Positions 8,673-17,791 of a stretch of 64,000 nucleotides of DNA are shown here, one piece after another; the stretch's first letter is position 1, and every line of letters begins with the position of its first letter. This DNA is from Aeromonas rivuli. Lineage in GTDB: Bacteria > Pseudomonadota > Gammaproteobacteria > Enterobacterales > Aeromonadaceae. Below the pieces are notes generated by a model. The model was not told the origin of the DNA. It saw nothing but the letters and a program-made list of their open reading frames with translations, and did no database searches. The position numbers and the translations under genes are program-made. The stretch lies in assembly GCF_000820045.1 (NCBI RefSeq), contig NZ_CDBJ01000100.1, positions 62,001 through 126,000 of the forward strand, in the 5' to 3' direction.

Positions 8673-10298
8673 TCAATGGCCCTGGCTATCCAGGCTGCGG
8701 TTGACCCAGATGAGCGGCAGCAAGCCCACCAGTACGATGACGATGGCGCCAAGCGCCCCGCGCTCCAGCATCTCGTCCGAGACGAACTGATAGACATGGG
8801 TCGCCAGGGTCTCGAAGTTGAACGGCCGCAGCAGCAGGGCGGCGGGCAGCTCCTTCATCGATTCGATAAAGACCAGCATGGCGCCGGCGAACAGGCCCCG
8901 TCGCACCAGGGGCAAATGCACCCGTCTGAGCATACCGCCCGCCCCCTGCCCCAGGGAGCGGGCCGCCATGTCGAGACTGGGGGAGACCTTGCCGAGGCTG
9001 CTCTCCACCGAACCGATGGCAATGGCGACGAAACGCACCAGATAGCCGAACACGATGGCGGTGAGCGTGCCGGTCAGCAGCAGGCCTGGCCCCTGAAGCC
9101 CAAGCCACTCGGCCAGATCGTTGATGCCAAAATCCAGGGCCGTGAGCGGCACCAGCACACCGATGGCCAGCACTGTCCCCGGCATGGCATAGCCCAGGGC
9201 GGCAAGACGCAGCGGGATCAGACTCTTGACCCCGCCATCGAGGCGGCGGAAGAAACCGAGCAGCAGGGCCACCCCCATGGCAAGCAGCGCCGTCAGGGCC
9301 GAGATGAGCAGGCTGTTACCGGCGAAGCGCACAAACTCCGGAGTCCATGACAGTGCAAAATAGCGCACCCCGTAGTCGAGCAGTATGGCGAATGGCAAGG
9401 CAAAACCGGCCAGTACCAGGCCCCAGCACCAGAGCCCGGCCAACCAGCGCAGCCCTCCCTTGAGCGGGTAGCGCAGCGGCGGTTCATGGCCCATGGATTT
9501 CTGGAAGACCTGCTGACGGCTCCGGGAGCGGCGCTCAAAGGCGATCAGCAAGACAACCGCCAGCAACATCAGGCAGGAGAGCTTGGCCGCCGTGGCCAGG
9601 CTGCCATAGCCGAGCCAGGTATCATAAACGGCGGTGGTCAGGGTATTGATGGCAAAGAAATGCACGGTCGCAAAGTCAGCCAGGGTCTCCATGGCCACCA
9701 GGGAGACGGCCACCATGATGGCGGGTCTGGCCAGGGGCAGACTGATGCGGCGAAAGCTCTGCCAGGGCGAACTGCCGAGCAGCCGACTGGAGTGGATCAG
9801 GCTGACCGACTGCTCCAGGAAGGAGGCTCGCGCCAGCAGATAGACATAAGGGAACAGCACCAGGGCCAGCACCCAGGCAGCCCCGCCGAGAGAGCGGATA
9901 GCCGGGAACCAGTAGTCGCCAGGCCCCTGCCAGTCGAACAGGGTGCGCAGCCCCGCCTGCACCGGACCGGAGTAATCAAACAAGTCCGTATAGACGTAGG
10001 CAACGATGTAGGAAGGCATGGCCATGGGCAGCATCAGCGCCCACTGCAAGGCCCGGCGACCCGGCACCTGGCACATGGCGACCAGCCAGGCGGTCGGTAC
10101 CCCGAACAGCAGGCTGAGCGAGACGACGCCCAGCACCAGCAGCAGGGTATTGACGAGGTAGGTGGAGAGAACGGTATCGGCCAGATGGGCGAACAGATCC
10201 CCATCCGCCGAGAGCGCAGAAAACAGCAGTGCCAGAACGGGCAAAACCAGCAGCAGGGCACAGGCCCAGCCGCTGGCTATCCAACCAAATTTTTTCAT
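8673..10298 (-). CDS. fbpB: Iron(III) ABC transporter permease FbpB
   Basis: A fused double permease (541 aa, about 12 membrane spans) with two binding-protein-dependent transport domains. The first EAA-like loop is near residues 175-200 (SRLLGSSPWQSFRRISLPLARPA), the second near 445-470 (ARSLGQGAGGMLRRVHLPLVRRG). This duplicated layout is characteristic of FbpB/SfuB ferric permeases. It lies between fbpA (39-bp gap) and fbpC (51-bp gap), so the three are probably one Fur-controlled transcript. Confidence 0.92.
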   Translation of the reverse strand: MKKFGWIASGWACALLLVLPVLALLFSALSADGDLFAHLADTVLSTYLVNTLLLVLGVVSLSLLFGVPTAWLVAMCQVPGRRALQWALMLPMAMPSYIVAYVYTDLFDYSGPVQAGLRTLFDWQGPGDYWFPAIRSLGGAAWVLALVLFPYVYLLARASFLEQSVSLIHSSRLLGSSPWQSFRRISLPLARPAIMVAVSLVAMETLADFATVHFFAINTLTTAVYDTWLGYGSLATAAKLSCLMLLAVVLLIAFERRSRSRQQVFQKSMGHEPPLRYPLKGGLRWLAGLWCWGLVLAGFALPFAILLDYGVRYFALSWTPEFVRFAGNSLLISALTALLAMGVALLLGFFRRLDGGVKSLIPLRLAALGYAMPGTVLAIGVLVPLTALDFGINDLAEWLGLQGPGLLLTGTLTAIVFGYLVRFVAIAIGSVESSLGKVSPSLDMAARSLGQGAGGMLRRVHLPLVRRGLFAGAMLVFIESMKELPAALLLRPFNFETLATHVYQFVSDEMLERGALGAIVIVLVGLLPLIWVNRSLDSQGH

Positions 10299-10337
10299 GA
10301 GTCCACAAAAATGGATGGGGCCCCTGGCCCCATCTGA

Positions 10338-11348
10338 TTACAGATCGAACTTGACTTCGTCGAGCAGCTGCAGCGCATCCTTACGGTGCTTGGCATAGTC
10401 GCTGACCGGCAGGGCATCGACCTTGAAGCTGCCCCAGGATTTGACCATGGCGGACGGCTCAACACCCGGCTTGACCGGATACTCGGCATTCACCTCGGCA
10501 TACATGTGCTGAGCCTGATCACCGGAGAGGAACTCCATCAACTTCTGCGCTTGCACCTTGTTTTTGGCGTACTTGGTCATGGCCACACCGCTCACGTTGA
10601 CGTGGGCGCCACGATTGGTCTGATTCGGGAAGTTGATCTCGACCGCCTCAGCCCAGGCCTTCTGCTCCGGATCCTTGAGCATGGCGCCCAGGTAGTAGCT
10701 GTTGCCCAGGGAGACATCACAGATGCCATCCTTGATCGCCTTGACCTGATCCCGATCGTTACCCTGAGGCGTGCGCGCCAGGTTGGCCTTGACCCCTTCC
10801 AGCCAGGTCTTGGTATCCGCCATGCCGTGATGAACGATCATGGAGGAGATCAGGGCGACATTGTACTCATGCTTGCCGCTGCGGGTACAAATTTTGCCTT
10901 TGAATTCCGGCTTGACCAGATCTTCGTAGCTGATCTCGGCAAGTTTGCCCAGACGCTCTTTGCTGGAGTAGATGGCCCGCACGCGAGTGGTCAGGGCAAA
11001 CCAGCGATTATCCGGGTCGCGGTAGGCGGCCGGGATATTCTCCTGCAGCAGCTTGCTGTCTACCGGTTGCACCAGATCCTTGTCGACCAGATCGGTCAGA
11101 CGGCTGATGTCCACGGTCAGCATCAGATCCGCCGGGGAGAGCTTGCCTTCACGCTCCAGGCGCTCGTTGAGCCCCTCTTTGGCAAAGACCACATTGACCT
11201 TGATCCCTGACTCCTTTTCGAACTGCTGGATGATGGGCTTGATCAGCTCATCCTGACGGTTCGAATAGACATTTACTTCCTGTGCAGCCATGGCGGCGGG
11301 AGCAGAAATGGCCGTCAATGCCAGCGCCAATAGTGTCTTCTTGATCAT
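10338..11348 (-). CDS. fbpA: Periplasmic iron(III)-binding protein FbpA
   Basis: A ferric-ion-binding protein (336 aa) that takes iron from the periplasm to FbpBC. The signal peptide MIKKTLLALALTAISAPAAMA precedes AQEVNVYSNRQDELIKPI. The C-lobe has SLGNSYYLGAML, containing the paired tyrosines that bind iron in this family. The start at 11348 was preferred over a frame extension 27 codons upstream, because the signal peptide begins there and AAGGA precedes it. A Fur-box candidate lies 27-45 bases upstream of the ATG. Confidence 0.93.
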   Translation of the reverse strand: MIKKTLLALALTAISAPAAMAAQEVNVYSNRQDELIKPIIQQFEKESGIKVNVVFAKEGLNERLEREGKLSPADLMLTVDISRLTDLVDKDLVQPVDSKLLQENIPAAYRDPDNRWFALTTRVRAIYSSKERLGKLAEISYEDLVKPEFKGKICTRSGKHEYNVALISSMIVHHGMADTKTWLEGVKANLARTPQGNDRDQVKAIKDGICDVSLGNSYYLGAMLKDPEQKAWAEAVEINFPNQTNRGAHVNVSGVAMTKYAKNKVQAQKLMEFLSGDQAQHMYAEVNAEYPVKPGVEPSAMVKSWGSFKVDALPVSDYAKHRKDALQLLDEVKFDL

Positions 11349-11374
11349 GGAGTCAATTCCTTGGGATGAACGCG

Positions 11375-11393
11375 AATAGTGAGAATTATTGTT
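11375..11393 (-). promoter_or_regulatory. Fur box upstream of fbpABC
   Basis: The 19-mer AATAGTGAGAATTATTGTT matches 13 of 19 positions of the classical Fur box. It lies about 27 bases upstream of the fbpA start, fitting iron repression of the operon. Confidence 0.6.
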
Positions 11394-11473
11394 GTTTGCA
11401 TTCTGCCTGAGGAAATTGCCATATCGCAAGCCGATTACCGCATCTGCATCACAAATTTACTCAATGATAAATA

Positions 11474-11505
11474 AAAGGGCCGGATGGAATCCCATCCGGC
11501 CCTTT
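11474..11505. terminator. Terminator after amtB
   Basis: A perfect 14-bp stem from AAAGGGCCGGATGG (11474-11487) to CCATCCGGCCCTTT (11492-11505), with a 4-nt loop. It lies just past the amtB stop. On the minus strand it is followed by TATTTATC. Confidence 0.85.
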
Positions 11506-11524
11506 CAGCTGAGTTAACCGTCAA

Positions 11525-12766
11525 TTAATGGCTGCTTTTCACCGTCACAAACTCCGGATAAGCATCCACACCACACTCGTGCAGATCGACACCCATCATC
11601 TCTTCCTCTTCGCTGACCCGGATCCCCAGGGTCGCCTTGAGCAGGAGCCACACCACCAGAGATGCGAGGAACACCCAACCGAAGATGACAGCCGCACCGA
11701 GCAACTGAGCGCCAAAGGTGGTTGCTGCATTGCTGAAGGGCACGACCATCAGGCCGAAGAAACCGCAGACGCCGTGCACCGACAAGGCACCGACCGGATC
11801 ATCAATCTTCAGCTTGTCGAAGCTGACGATGGCATAAACCACCAGGCCACCGGCCAGGACACCGATCAGGCTGGCAAAGAGCGGGCTGGGTGAGGCAGGG
11901 TCGGCCGTGATGGCGACCAGACCGGCCAGCGCACCGTTCAATACCATGGTCAGGTCAGCCTTGCCCCAAGTCAGCTTGGTCACCAGCAGGGCGCCCAGGG
12001 CGCCGGTGGCGGCGGCGGCGTTGGTGTTGACGAACACCTTGCCGATGGCACTGGCGTTGGCCGCATCGGACAACATCAACTGCGAACCACCGTTGAAGCC
12101 GAACCAACCCATCCAGAGGATCAGGGTGCCCAGGGTCGCCAACGGCAGGTTGGAGCCGGGGATGGGGTAGATCTCGCCATTCTTGCCATATTTGCCACGA
12201 CGCGCCCCCAGTACCAGTACGGCGGCCAGGGCGGCGGCGGCACCCGCGAGGTGCACTATGCCAGAGCCGGCAAAGTCGGAGAAGCCAGCCTCTTTCAAGA
12301 AGCCGCCACCCCAGGTCCAGTAACCCTCGACCGGGTAGATGACCCCAGTCATCACCACGCAGAACAGCAAGAAAGACCAGAGTTTCATCCGCTCGGCCAC
12401 GGCGCCGGAGACGATGGAGGTCGCCGTTGCCACGAACACCACCTGGAAGAAGAAATCAGACTCGAGCGAGTGACTTGCCCCCTCGGCCTGAGTACCGAGC
12501 AAGGTGCCAACACTCGGCAACCAGCCACCGGCACCGTTGTCGACGTACATGATGTTGTAACCGATCAGCAGGTACATCACGCAGGCGATGGTATAGAGCA
12601 GGACGTTCTTGGTCAGTATCTCCGTGGTGTTCTTGGCGCGCACCAGGCCCGCTTCCAACATGGCGAAACCGGCGGTCATCCACATGACCAGGACCCCGGA
12701 CATCAACAGATAAAAGGTATCCAGCGCAAAACGCAGCTCACTGACACTCTTGGCTAACTCTTCCAT
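11525..12766 (-). CDS. amtB: Ammonium transporter AmtB
   Basis: An Amt/Rh-family channel of the inner membrane (413 aa, 11 spans expected). The Amt signature is present (DFAGSGIVHLAGAAAALAAVLVLG), as are WMGWFGFNGGS and the C-terminal twin-His region SVHGVCGFFGLM. The cytoplasmic tail EEEEMMGVDLHECGVDAYPEF is the segment that docks PII proteins. It lies 35 bp after glnK, the near-universal glnK-amtB pair in which GlnK plugs AmtB when nitrogen is plentiful. Confidence 0.96.
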   Translation of the reverse strand: MEELAKSVSELRFALDTFYLLMSGVLVMWMTAGFAMLEAGLVRAKNTTEILTKNVLLYTIACVMYLLIGYNIMYVDNGAGGWLPSVGTLLGTQAEGASHSLESDFFFQVVFVATATSIVSGAVAERMKLWSFLLFCVVMTGVIYPVEGYWTWGGGFLKEAGFSDFAGSGIVHLAGAAAALAAVLVLGARRGKYGKNGEIYPIPGSNLPLATLGTLILWMGWFGFNGGSQLMLSDAANASAIGKVFVNTNAAAATGALGALLVTKLTWGKADLTMVLNGALAGLVAITADPASPSPLFASLIGVLAGGLVVYAIVSFDKLKIDDPVGALSVHGVCGFFGLMVVPFSNAATTFGAQLLGAAVIFGWVFLASLVVWLLLKATLGIRVSEEEEMMGVDLHECGVDAYPEFVTVKSSH

Positions 12767-12801
12767 GACAATCTCCTAACAGCTTCCCTAATTCCAATGA
12801 C

Positions 12802-13140
12802 TCACAGCGCTTCGTCGTCTGTCTCGCCGGTGCGGATCCGCACCGCCTGCTGCAGCTCATAGACGAAAATCTTGCCGTCCCCAATCTTGCCGGTGTAGGC
12901 CGCCTTGCAGATCGCCTCGATCACGCTCTCCACGTTGTCGCTGATGGTGGCAATCTCCAGCTTGACCTTGGGCAGGAAGTCGACCTGATACTCGGCGCCA
13001 CGGTATAATTCGGTATGTCCCTTCTGACGGCCGAACCCTTTGACCTCGGAGACGGTCAATCCCTCGACGCCGAGATTGGCAATGGCTTCACGCACATCGT
13101 CCAACTTGAAGGGCTTGATAATCGCAGTAATCAATTTCAT
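12802..13140 (-). CDS. glnK: Nitrogen regulatory PII protein GlnK
   Basis: A trimeric PII signal protein of 112 aa. It has the canonical MKLITAIIKPFKLDDVREA start, the T-loop with uridylylation Tyr51 in GHTELYRGAEYQVDF, and the C-terminal TGKIGDGKIFVYEL. The start at 13140 (13 codons inside the open frame) is set by the family alignment and by GGGAG seven bases upstream. Linkage to amtB and a sigma-54-type promoter support GlnK rather than GlnB. Confidence 0.95.
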   Translation of the reverse strand: MKLITAIIKPFKLDDVREAIANLGVEGLTVSEVKGFGRQKGHTELYRGAEYQVDFLPKVKLEIATISDNVESVIEAICKAAYTGKIGDGKIFVYELQQAVRIRTGETDDEAL

Positions 13141-13178
13141 CTGGTTGCTCCCAATCCATGGTGTGTCGATATAGTGCA

Positions 13179-13195
13179 ATCAATTCTTGTGCCAA
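13179..13195 (-). promoter_or_regulatory. Sigma-54 promoter of glnK-amtB
   Basis: On the minus strand TTGGCACA-AGAA-TTGAT gives the -24 GG and a -12 element with GA in place of GC at the right spacing (10 nt), about 40 bases before the glnK ATG. It resembles glnAp2 with one deviation. Confidence 0.6.
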
Positions 13196-13317
13196 GAATT
13201 TTTATTGTTATATTTCAACAAGATAAAATAATCACTGCCTAGTCCCTCTCCGCAGACTCTCCAAGGGGGAGCAGAGCGCCCCACGATGAGGCACCATCCT
13301 TAAACAAGGTTAAAAAA

Positions 13318-13334
13318 TGCACCAAATTGGTTCA
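13318..13334. promoter_or_regulatory. NtrC binding site
   Basis: TGCACCAAATTGGTTCA matches 15 of 17 positions of the NtrC consensus. It lies about 125 bp upstream of the glnK -24 element, an enhancer distance. It ends only 8 bases before the divergent arfB ATG. Confidence 0.7.
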
Positions 13335-13342
13335 GTCACTCC

Positions 13343-13759
13343 ATGCTAGTCATCTCGGAACACGTCACCCTGCCCTGGCATGAGTTGCAGTTTCAGGCGA
13401 TGCGCGCCCAGGGCGCCGGGGGGCAACACGTCAACAAGACAGACTCGGCGGTCTGGTTGCGCTTCGATTACCGAGGCTCCCCCAGCCTGCCAGAACTCTA
13501 TAAAGAGGGGCTGGACAGGCTCAGTGACAGCCGGGTACATGACGGCTTCATCCTGATCCGGGTCGAGACCCATCGCAGCCAGGACATGAACCGCAAGGAG
13601 GCCATGAGCCGACTGGTGGAACTGCTGACCAAGGCCGCCTGGCGACCCAAAGCCCGCCGAGCCACCAAGCCGACCAAGGGCTCCCAGCGCCGCCGAGTCG
13701 AAGCCAAGAAGCGCAAGGGCGACATCAAATCCGGACGAGGCAAGATAGCCCTGGATTGA
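13343..13759 (+). CDS. arfB: Ribosome rescue hydrolase ArfB (YaeJ)
   Basis: A peptidyl-tRNA hydrolase of 138 aa that frees stalled ribosomes lacking a stop codon. The GGQ motif is at residues 26-28 (AQGAGGQHVNKTDSAV). The Lys/Arg-rich C-terminal tail from about residue 100 is the part that enters the empty mRNA channel. It lacks the recognition domains of RF1/RF2, so it is not a full release factor. It diverges from glnK, and the NtrC site nearly touches its start codon. Confidence 0.94.
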   Translation: MLVISEHVTLPWHELQFQAMRAQGAGGQHVNKTDSAVWLRFDYRGSPSLPELYKEGLDRLSDSRVHDGFILIRVETHRSQDMNRKEAMSRLVELLTKAAWRPKARRATKPTKGSQRRRVEAKKRKGDIKSGRGKIALD

Positions 13760-13943
13760 CACAGGCTGGCTGAGTGAGGAGTGATCTCCCTTCCAAAAGA
13801 GAGGGCTTTGCGGCGAAAAGATGAACATCAGATGAAGGCCACTCTCAGAAGTGCTTCAGAAGAGCGGGGGCATGATGAGTGCGTACCTGGATGGACATCA
13901 CCCATGCACGTGCACCCATGTGACACTTCCAATCTGTTTTCTC

Positions 13944-13970
13944 GCGCCTCTTCCCTGGGGCGCTTTTTTT
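13944..13970 (+). terminator. Terminator downstream of arfB
   Basis: GCGCC at 13944 pairs with GGCGC ending at 13963 and is followed by TTTTTTT. The stretch 13760-14076 has no convincing gene. It also contains a 10-bp palindrome TGCACGTGCA at 13905-13914. Confidence 0.65.
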
Positions 13971-14027
13971 GTGCCCTCCTCCCTGGCTAACCCGCCTCAT
14001 GACATGGGCAACATCCGGGAACAAAAA

Positions 14028-14045
14028 GGCCCGCCGAGGCGGGCC
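14028..14045 (-). terminator. nupC terminator
   Basis: GGCCCGCC (14028-14035) pairs with GGCGGGCC (14038-14045). On the minus strand a T run (TTTTTGTT) follows. Confidence 0.82.
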
Positions 14046-14076
14046 ATGACCGGAAGGTGCTAACTTCGGGGGTCAA

Positions 14077-15273
14077 TCAGATAGCGAGGAACAGACCCGC
14101 CAGGGCGGCGCTCATCAGGTTGGCGAGCACCCCGGCCAGTATGGCCCGCATGCCGTAGCGAGAGATGAACGCCTTGCGCTCCGGCACCATGGATCCCAGG
14201 CCGCCGATCAGGATCGCCATGGAAGAGATGTTGGCGAAACCGCACAGGGCGAAGGTGACGATGGCCTTGCTCGACGGGTCCAGGGTCTGATCCTGCACCA
14301 GCGCGATGAACGCCACGAATTCGTTGATGACGACCTTGGTGCCAATCAGAGCGCCAGCAGCCTGAGCCTGATCCCAGGGCACACCGATGAGCCAGGAGAC
14401 AGGGGCAAACAGCCAGCCCAGGATCAGCTGGAAGCTCAGCTCCCAACCCAGCAAGCCACCGGCCCAGCCAAGCAAGCCGTTGAGCAGGGCTATCACACCG
14501 ACGAAGGCCAGCAGCGTGGCTCCCACGGCGACCGCAATATTCAGACCTGACATGGCACCATCGGCGGCGGCTTCAATCACGTTGGTCGCACGAGGGATCT
14601 CCACATCCTGATGATGATCCTGTTCATCCGCTGCCGGCGGCACCAATATCTTGGCCATGGCCAGACCGGCCGGGGCAGACATGAAGGCCGCCGCGATCAG
14701 ATACTTGAGCTCCACCCCCAGGCTGGCATACCCCACCAGGGTGCCGCCTGCCACGGAAGCGAGGCCACAGCTCATCACCGCGAAGAATTGCGAGTCGGAC
14801 ATCTTGGCAAGGTAAGGTTTGACCACCAGCGGAGCCTCGACCATGCCGACGAAGATATTGGCGGTGGCTGAGAGGCTCTCGGCCCGGCCAGTGCCGAGCA
14901 GCTTTTGCAGACCGCCGCCGAGCAGGGCGATGATCCTGGTCATCAAGCCGATGTGATAGAGGATAGCGATCAGCGCCGAGAAGAAGATGATGACCGGCAG
15001 CACATTGAAGGCAAAGATGAAGCCGAGTTTGAACTTGGCCAGGTCCCCAAACAGGAAGGCGATCCCCTCCTGGCCGTAACCGATGACGCTGCTCACGCTG
15101 TCACTGACGGCATTCAATACCCGCTGACCGGCGGGAAGCCAGAGCACCAAGGCGGCGAATACGATCTGCAGGGTGAGGGCACCGCCCACTGTTCTCAGTG
15201 GGATACGACGGCGATTGTCAGAGCAGAGGGTGGCGAGCGCCAGTATGCAGAGCATGCCGAGCAGGGCTATCAT
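14077..15273 (-). CDS. nupC: Concentrative nucleoside transporter (NupC/CNT family)
   Basis: A cation-coupled nucleoside importer (398 aa, about 8-10 spans). Core motifs include GQEGIAFLFGDL, the re-entrant region VGMVEAPLVVKPYL, and FALCGFANISSMAILIGG near the C-terminus. It looks closest to the Vibrio vcCNT and NupX branch. The coupling ion (Na+ or H+) cannot be told. It is monocistronic, with its own terminator. Confidence 0.92.
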   Translation of the reverse strand: MIALLGMLCILALATLCSDNRRRIPLRTVGGALTLQIVFAALVLWLPAGQRVLNAVSDSVSSVIGYGQEGIAFLFGDLAKFKLGFIFAFNVLPVIIFFSALIAILYHIGLMTRIIALLGGGLQKLLGTGRAESLSATANIFVGMVEAPLVVKPYLAKMSDSQFFAVMSCGLASVAGGTLVGYASLGVELKYLIAAAFMSAPAGLAMAKILVPPAADEQDHHQDVEIPRATNVIEAAADGAMSGLNIAVAVGATLLAFVGVIALLNGLLGWAGGLLGWELSFQLILGWLFAPVSWLIGVPWDQAQAAGALIGTKVVINEFVAFIALVQDQTLDPSSKAIVTFALCGFANISSMAILIGGLGSMVPERKAFISRYGMRAILAGVLANLMSAALAGLFLAI

Positions 15274-15454
15274 GGGGACTCCATCGGGGGGATTTCAGAT
15301 GGGCGCGGATTCTGCCCCCCTCCCCTGATGACTGCAAGCTAGCAAGGTTATCAGTCTGTTACCAACCACCTCTGCGCCAACCACCCGGATCCAAGCACTT
15401 GATTCCCCTCGTCTTATTTCGCTCCCACCCACAACTGTTTACGCATGGAAACAA

Positions 15455-16411
15455 TCATTCCTCCAGGCCGGACAATGCTTGTCCCAACCAGGGCGCCAGA
15501 CGCTGTTGCCAATAGGGTGGCGTACCGAATCCCTCTTTGAGGAAATCGATGAAGAGGCGGATCTTGGGATCCAGATGTTCTCGGCGGGCATACACGGCAT
15601 GGACCGCCATCTTCTGGCTCGGACGCCACTCGGGCAGCAGCGGGATCAGGGCGCCCGATTGCAGCTCCTTGTCGAGCAGATAGTTGGCGATATAGGCCAC
15701 CCCCAGCCCGGCCAGCGCGGCGTCGCGTACTGCCTCCGCCAGATCGACCCTGTAGTTGCCCGCCACCTGCACGCTCTGGCGCTCCTTCTCCTTGCGAAAG
15801 TGCCACTCCTGATAGCGTCGCTCCCGGCTCTGATAGGTGATGCAGTTGTGACCTAGCAGATCTCGCGGCGTGAGCGGCGTGCCGTGGCCGAGCAGGTAAT
15901 CGGGGGAGGCCGCCAACACGAAGCCGATATCGGCCAGGCGCTGGCCTATCAGCCCCAGGGGCTTGTCTTCATAGGTGGTGATCCAGAGATCCAGTCCCTC
16001 ATCCACCAGATTGGTTCGGTGATCGAACAGGGAAACCTCCAGCTCCAACTCGGGATAGCGCTGCTGGAAGGCCTTGAGGCGGGGGATCACATGCAATCGG
16101 CCAAACGACTGACCCACCCCTAGATGCAGTACGCCACTCACCTTGCCGCGTCTGTCCGCCACCATGGACTCCGCCTCCTGCGCCTGCGCCACCAGGGCGC
16201 GGCAGTGGCGGGCATACTCCTGCCCCAATTCGGTCAGAGCGAAACGGCGGGTGGTGCGCTGCACCAGCTGGGCACCGAGATCGGCCTCAAGCTGGGCCAG
16301 CTGCTTGCTGATGTGGGACTTGGAGACGCCGAGCCGCCGGGCGGCGGCCGAGATGCCCTGTTCGCGGACCAGGGCATCGAAGATCAACATTTGCGGGAGT
16401 CGGTGCAGCAC
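15455..16411 (-). CDS. LysR-family transcriptional regulator
   Basis: An LTTR of about 318 aa. The N-terminal helix-turn-helix reads ISAAARRLGVSKSHISKQLAQLEADLGAQLVQRTTRRFALTELG. A substrate-binding domain follows (GVLHLGVGQSFGRLHVIPRLKAFQQRYPELELEV). The frame is open back to 16555, but that extension overlaps the neighbouring peroxidase gene. The GTG at 16411 gives the usual LTTR start (LHRLPQMLIFDALV) and has AGG upstream. The target is unknown. It belongs to the CrgA/DhcR-like group. Confidence 0.86.
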   Translation of the reverse strand: MLHRLPQMLIFDALVREQGISAAARRLGVSKSHISKQLAQLEADLGAQLVQRTTRRFALTELGQEYARHCRALVAQAQEAESMVADRRGKVSGVLHLGVGQSFGRLHVIPRLKAFQQRYPELELEVSLFDHRTNLVDEGLDLWITTYEDKPLGLIGQRLADIGFVLAASPDYLLGHGTPLTPRDLLGHNCITYQSRERRYQEWHFRKEKERQSVQVAGNYRVDLAEAVRDAALAGLGVAYIANYLLDKELQSGALIPLLPEWRPSQKMAVHAVYARREHLDPKIRLFIDFLKEGFGTPPYWQQRLAPWLGQALSGLEE

Positions 16412-16460
16412 GATATGACCTGAACAAGGGAGCGGGGCACCATTATTCCAGAGCCGCCGC

Positions 16461-17000
16461 TCAGGGGGTAGCGGCGAGTGCCTGCCGTAGCTGCGCGAGC
16501 AGAGGATCCTCATCCGGGCGCTGGCGCGATCCATAACTCGCCAACAGCTGGCCATCCCGTCCGATCAGATACTTGTGAAAATTCCAGGCTGGCGCCTCCC
16601 TGGCCGCCAGCGCCAGTCCCTTGAACAGAGGGATAGCCTGATCGCCACGCACCGAGACCCGGTTGAACATGGGGAAAGTGACCCCATAGTCCCGCTGGCA
16701 AACTGCGGCCGTCTCCCCCTCCTCCCCCGCTTCTTGCTGGAAGTCATTGGAAGGGAAGCCGAGGATCAGCAACCCCTGGTCACGATACTCTTGGTTGAGT
16801 GCCTCCAACCCCTTGAACTGTTTGGTGTAACCGCAATAGGAGGCGGTATTGACCACCAGCACCACCTTGCCTTGGGTGAGCTGGCACAGGTTGTGGCGCT
16901 GGGTGCTGTTGAGCTCGCGCTGCTCCCCGGCAAAATAGTCGGGGCAGCCAGCCAGGGCAGAGTGACCCCAGAGCAGCAATATGAGTGCGATTCCCTTCAT
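16461..17000 (-). CDS. Exported glutathione-peroxidase-like protein
   Basis: A thioredoxin-fold peroxidase of the GPx/BtuE family (179 aa). It starts with a signal peptide (MKGIALILLLWGHSALA), so a periplasmic location is likely. The peroxidatic Cys lies in NTASYCGYTKQFKGLEAL (Cys, not selenocysteine). The usual GFPCNQF block reads GFPSNDFQQE, so the catalytic Gln position is shifted or replaced. WNFHKYLI holds the conserved Trp and Asn. It lies 49 bp before the LysR gene on the same strand. Confidence 0.88.
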   Translation of the reverse strand: MKGIALILLLWGHSALAGCPDYFAGEQRELNSTQRHNLCQLTQGKVVLVVNTASYCGYTKQFKGLEALNQEYRDQGLLILGFPSNDFQQEAGEEGETAAVCQRDYGVTFPMFNRVSVRGDQAIPLFKGLALAAREAPAWNFHKYLIGRDGQLLASYGSRQRPDEDPLLAQLRQALAATP

Positions 17001-17117
17001 GCTCTTCTCCTTTTTTCATCTGACCCCGGGCTGCTCACCAAGAGTGGGTCAGTGGTTATGGTCAGCCTCTGAACTCTCTACGCAGCAGGCGGGGCTTTGG
17101 CTCAATCCACCCATGAC

Positions 17118-17681
17118 TCAGCGTAGTGCCATGCCGGTCAGCCAGCCGTGCCCCCAGAAGATCAGTACCACTGTGGCCACCAGGCCCAGACCCAGGCTAG
17201 TCAGCGTCCCCTGCCAGCTTGCCTCGGGACGCGCCACCCTGCCCCAGTCACGGATCGATATCCAGATGATGCTGACCAGCGCCCAGAGCCCCAGGCCGCC
17301 AAACAGGATCAGAGAGCGGGCCTCGGCATTGACCAGCAGGTGAGCGCCACTCCAGATCAGGACACCGAGCAGCTGGGGATGACGCAACCAGCGCCGGAAA
17401 TGGTTCGCCCCCTGGCCCGAGCAGAGCAGGATCATCGCCAGGGGCATCAGCCCCTGCACGGCCGCCGGCCCCCAGGAGGGCGGGAAGTAGAGCGGCATCG
17501 GGTAGAGGCTGCGCCAACCGGCCACGATGCAGCCGATAGCGACCAGCAGCAGCAGGGAAAACATCCCCTTATAACGACTCTCCCCCAGACGCGCTCTGAG
17601 CCGCACCCTGTGGGCCTGGGCAAAGCAGGGGTAGAGATGCACCAGGGCGAACAGCAGCACTCCCAGCATCAGCAATAGCAT
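17118..17681 (-). CDS. NnrU-family membrane protein
   Basis: A hydrophobic protein (187 aa, about six spans) with the NnrU-type block RHPQLLGVLIWSGAHLLVNAEARSLILFGG near residues 98-127. NnrU was named from denitrification clusters, but homologues occur widely and the function is unsettled. No denitrification genes are nearby. It appears to be a single-gene unit. Confidence 0.78.
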   Translation of the reverse strand: MLLLMLGVLLFALVHLYPCFAQAHRVRLRARLGESRYKGMFSLLLLVAIGCIVAGWRSLYPMPLYFPPSWGPAAVQGLMPLAMILLCSGQGANHFRRWLRHPQLLGVLIWSGAHLLVNAEARSLILFGGLGLWALVSIIWISIRDWGRVARPEASWQGTLTSLGLGLVATVVLIFWGHGWLTGMALR

Positions 17682-17791
17682 GGCGACCTCCTTGAATGTC
17701 TGGGAACACTATGACGCAAACGGGCCTGATGGCCTATAGAAACAGCCGTCGGCTCCGTGGGGGATTGAGAAGGGAAAGGGCGGATAAAAAG

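Noticed and set aside
13781-14063. Short open frames after arfB
   Set aside because: They span terminator hairpins and lack a good start or a protein-like composition.
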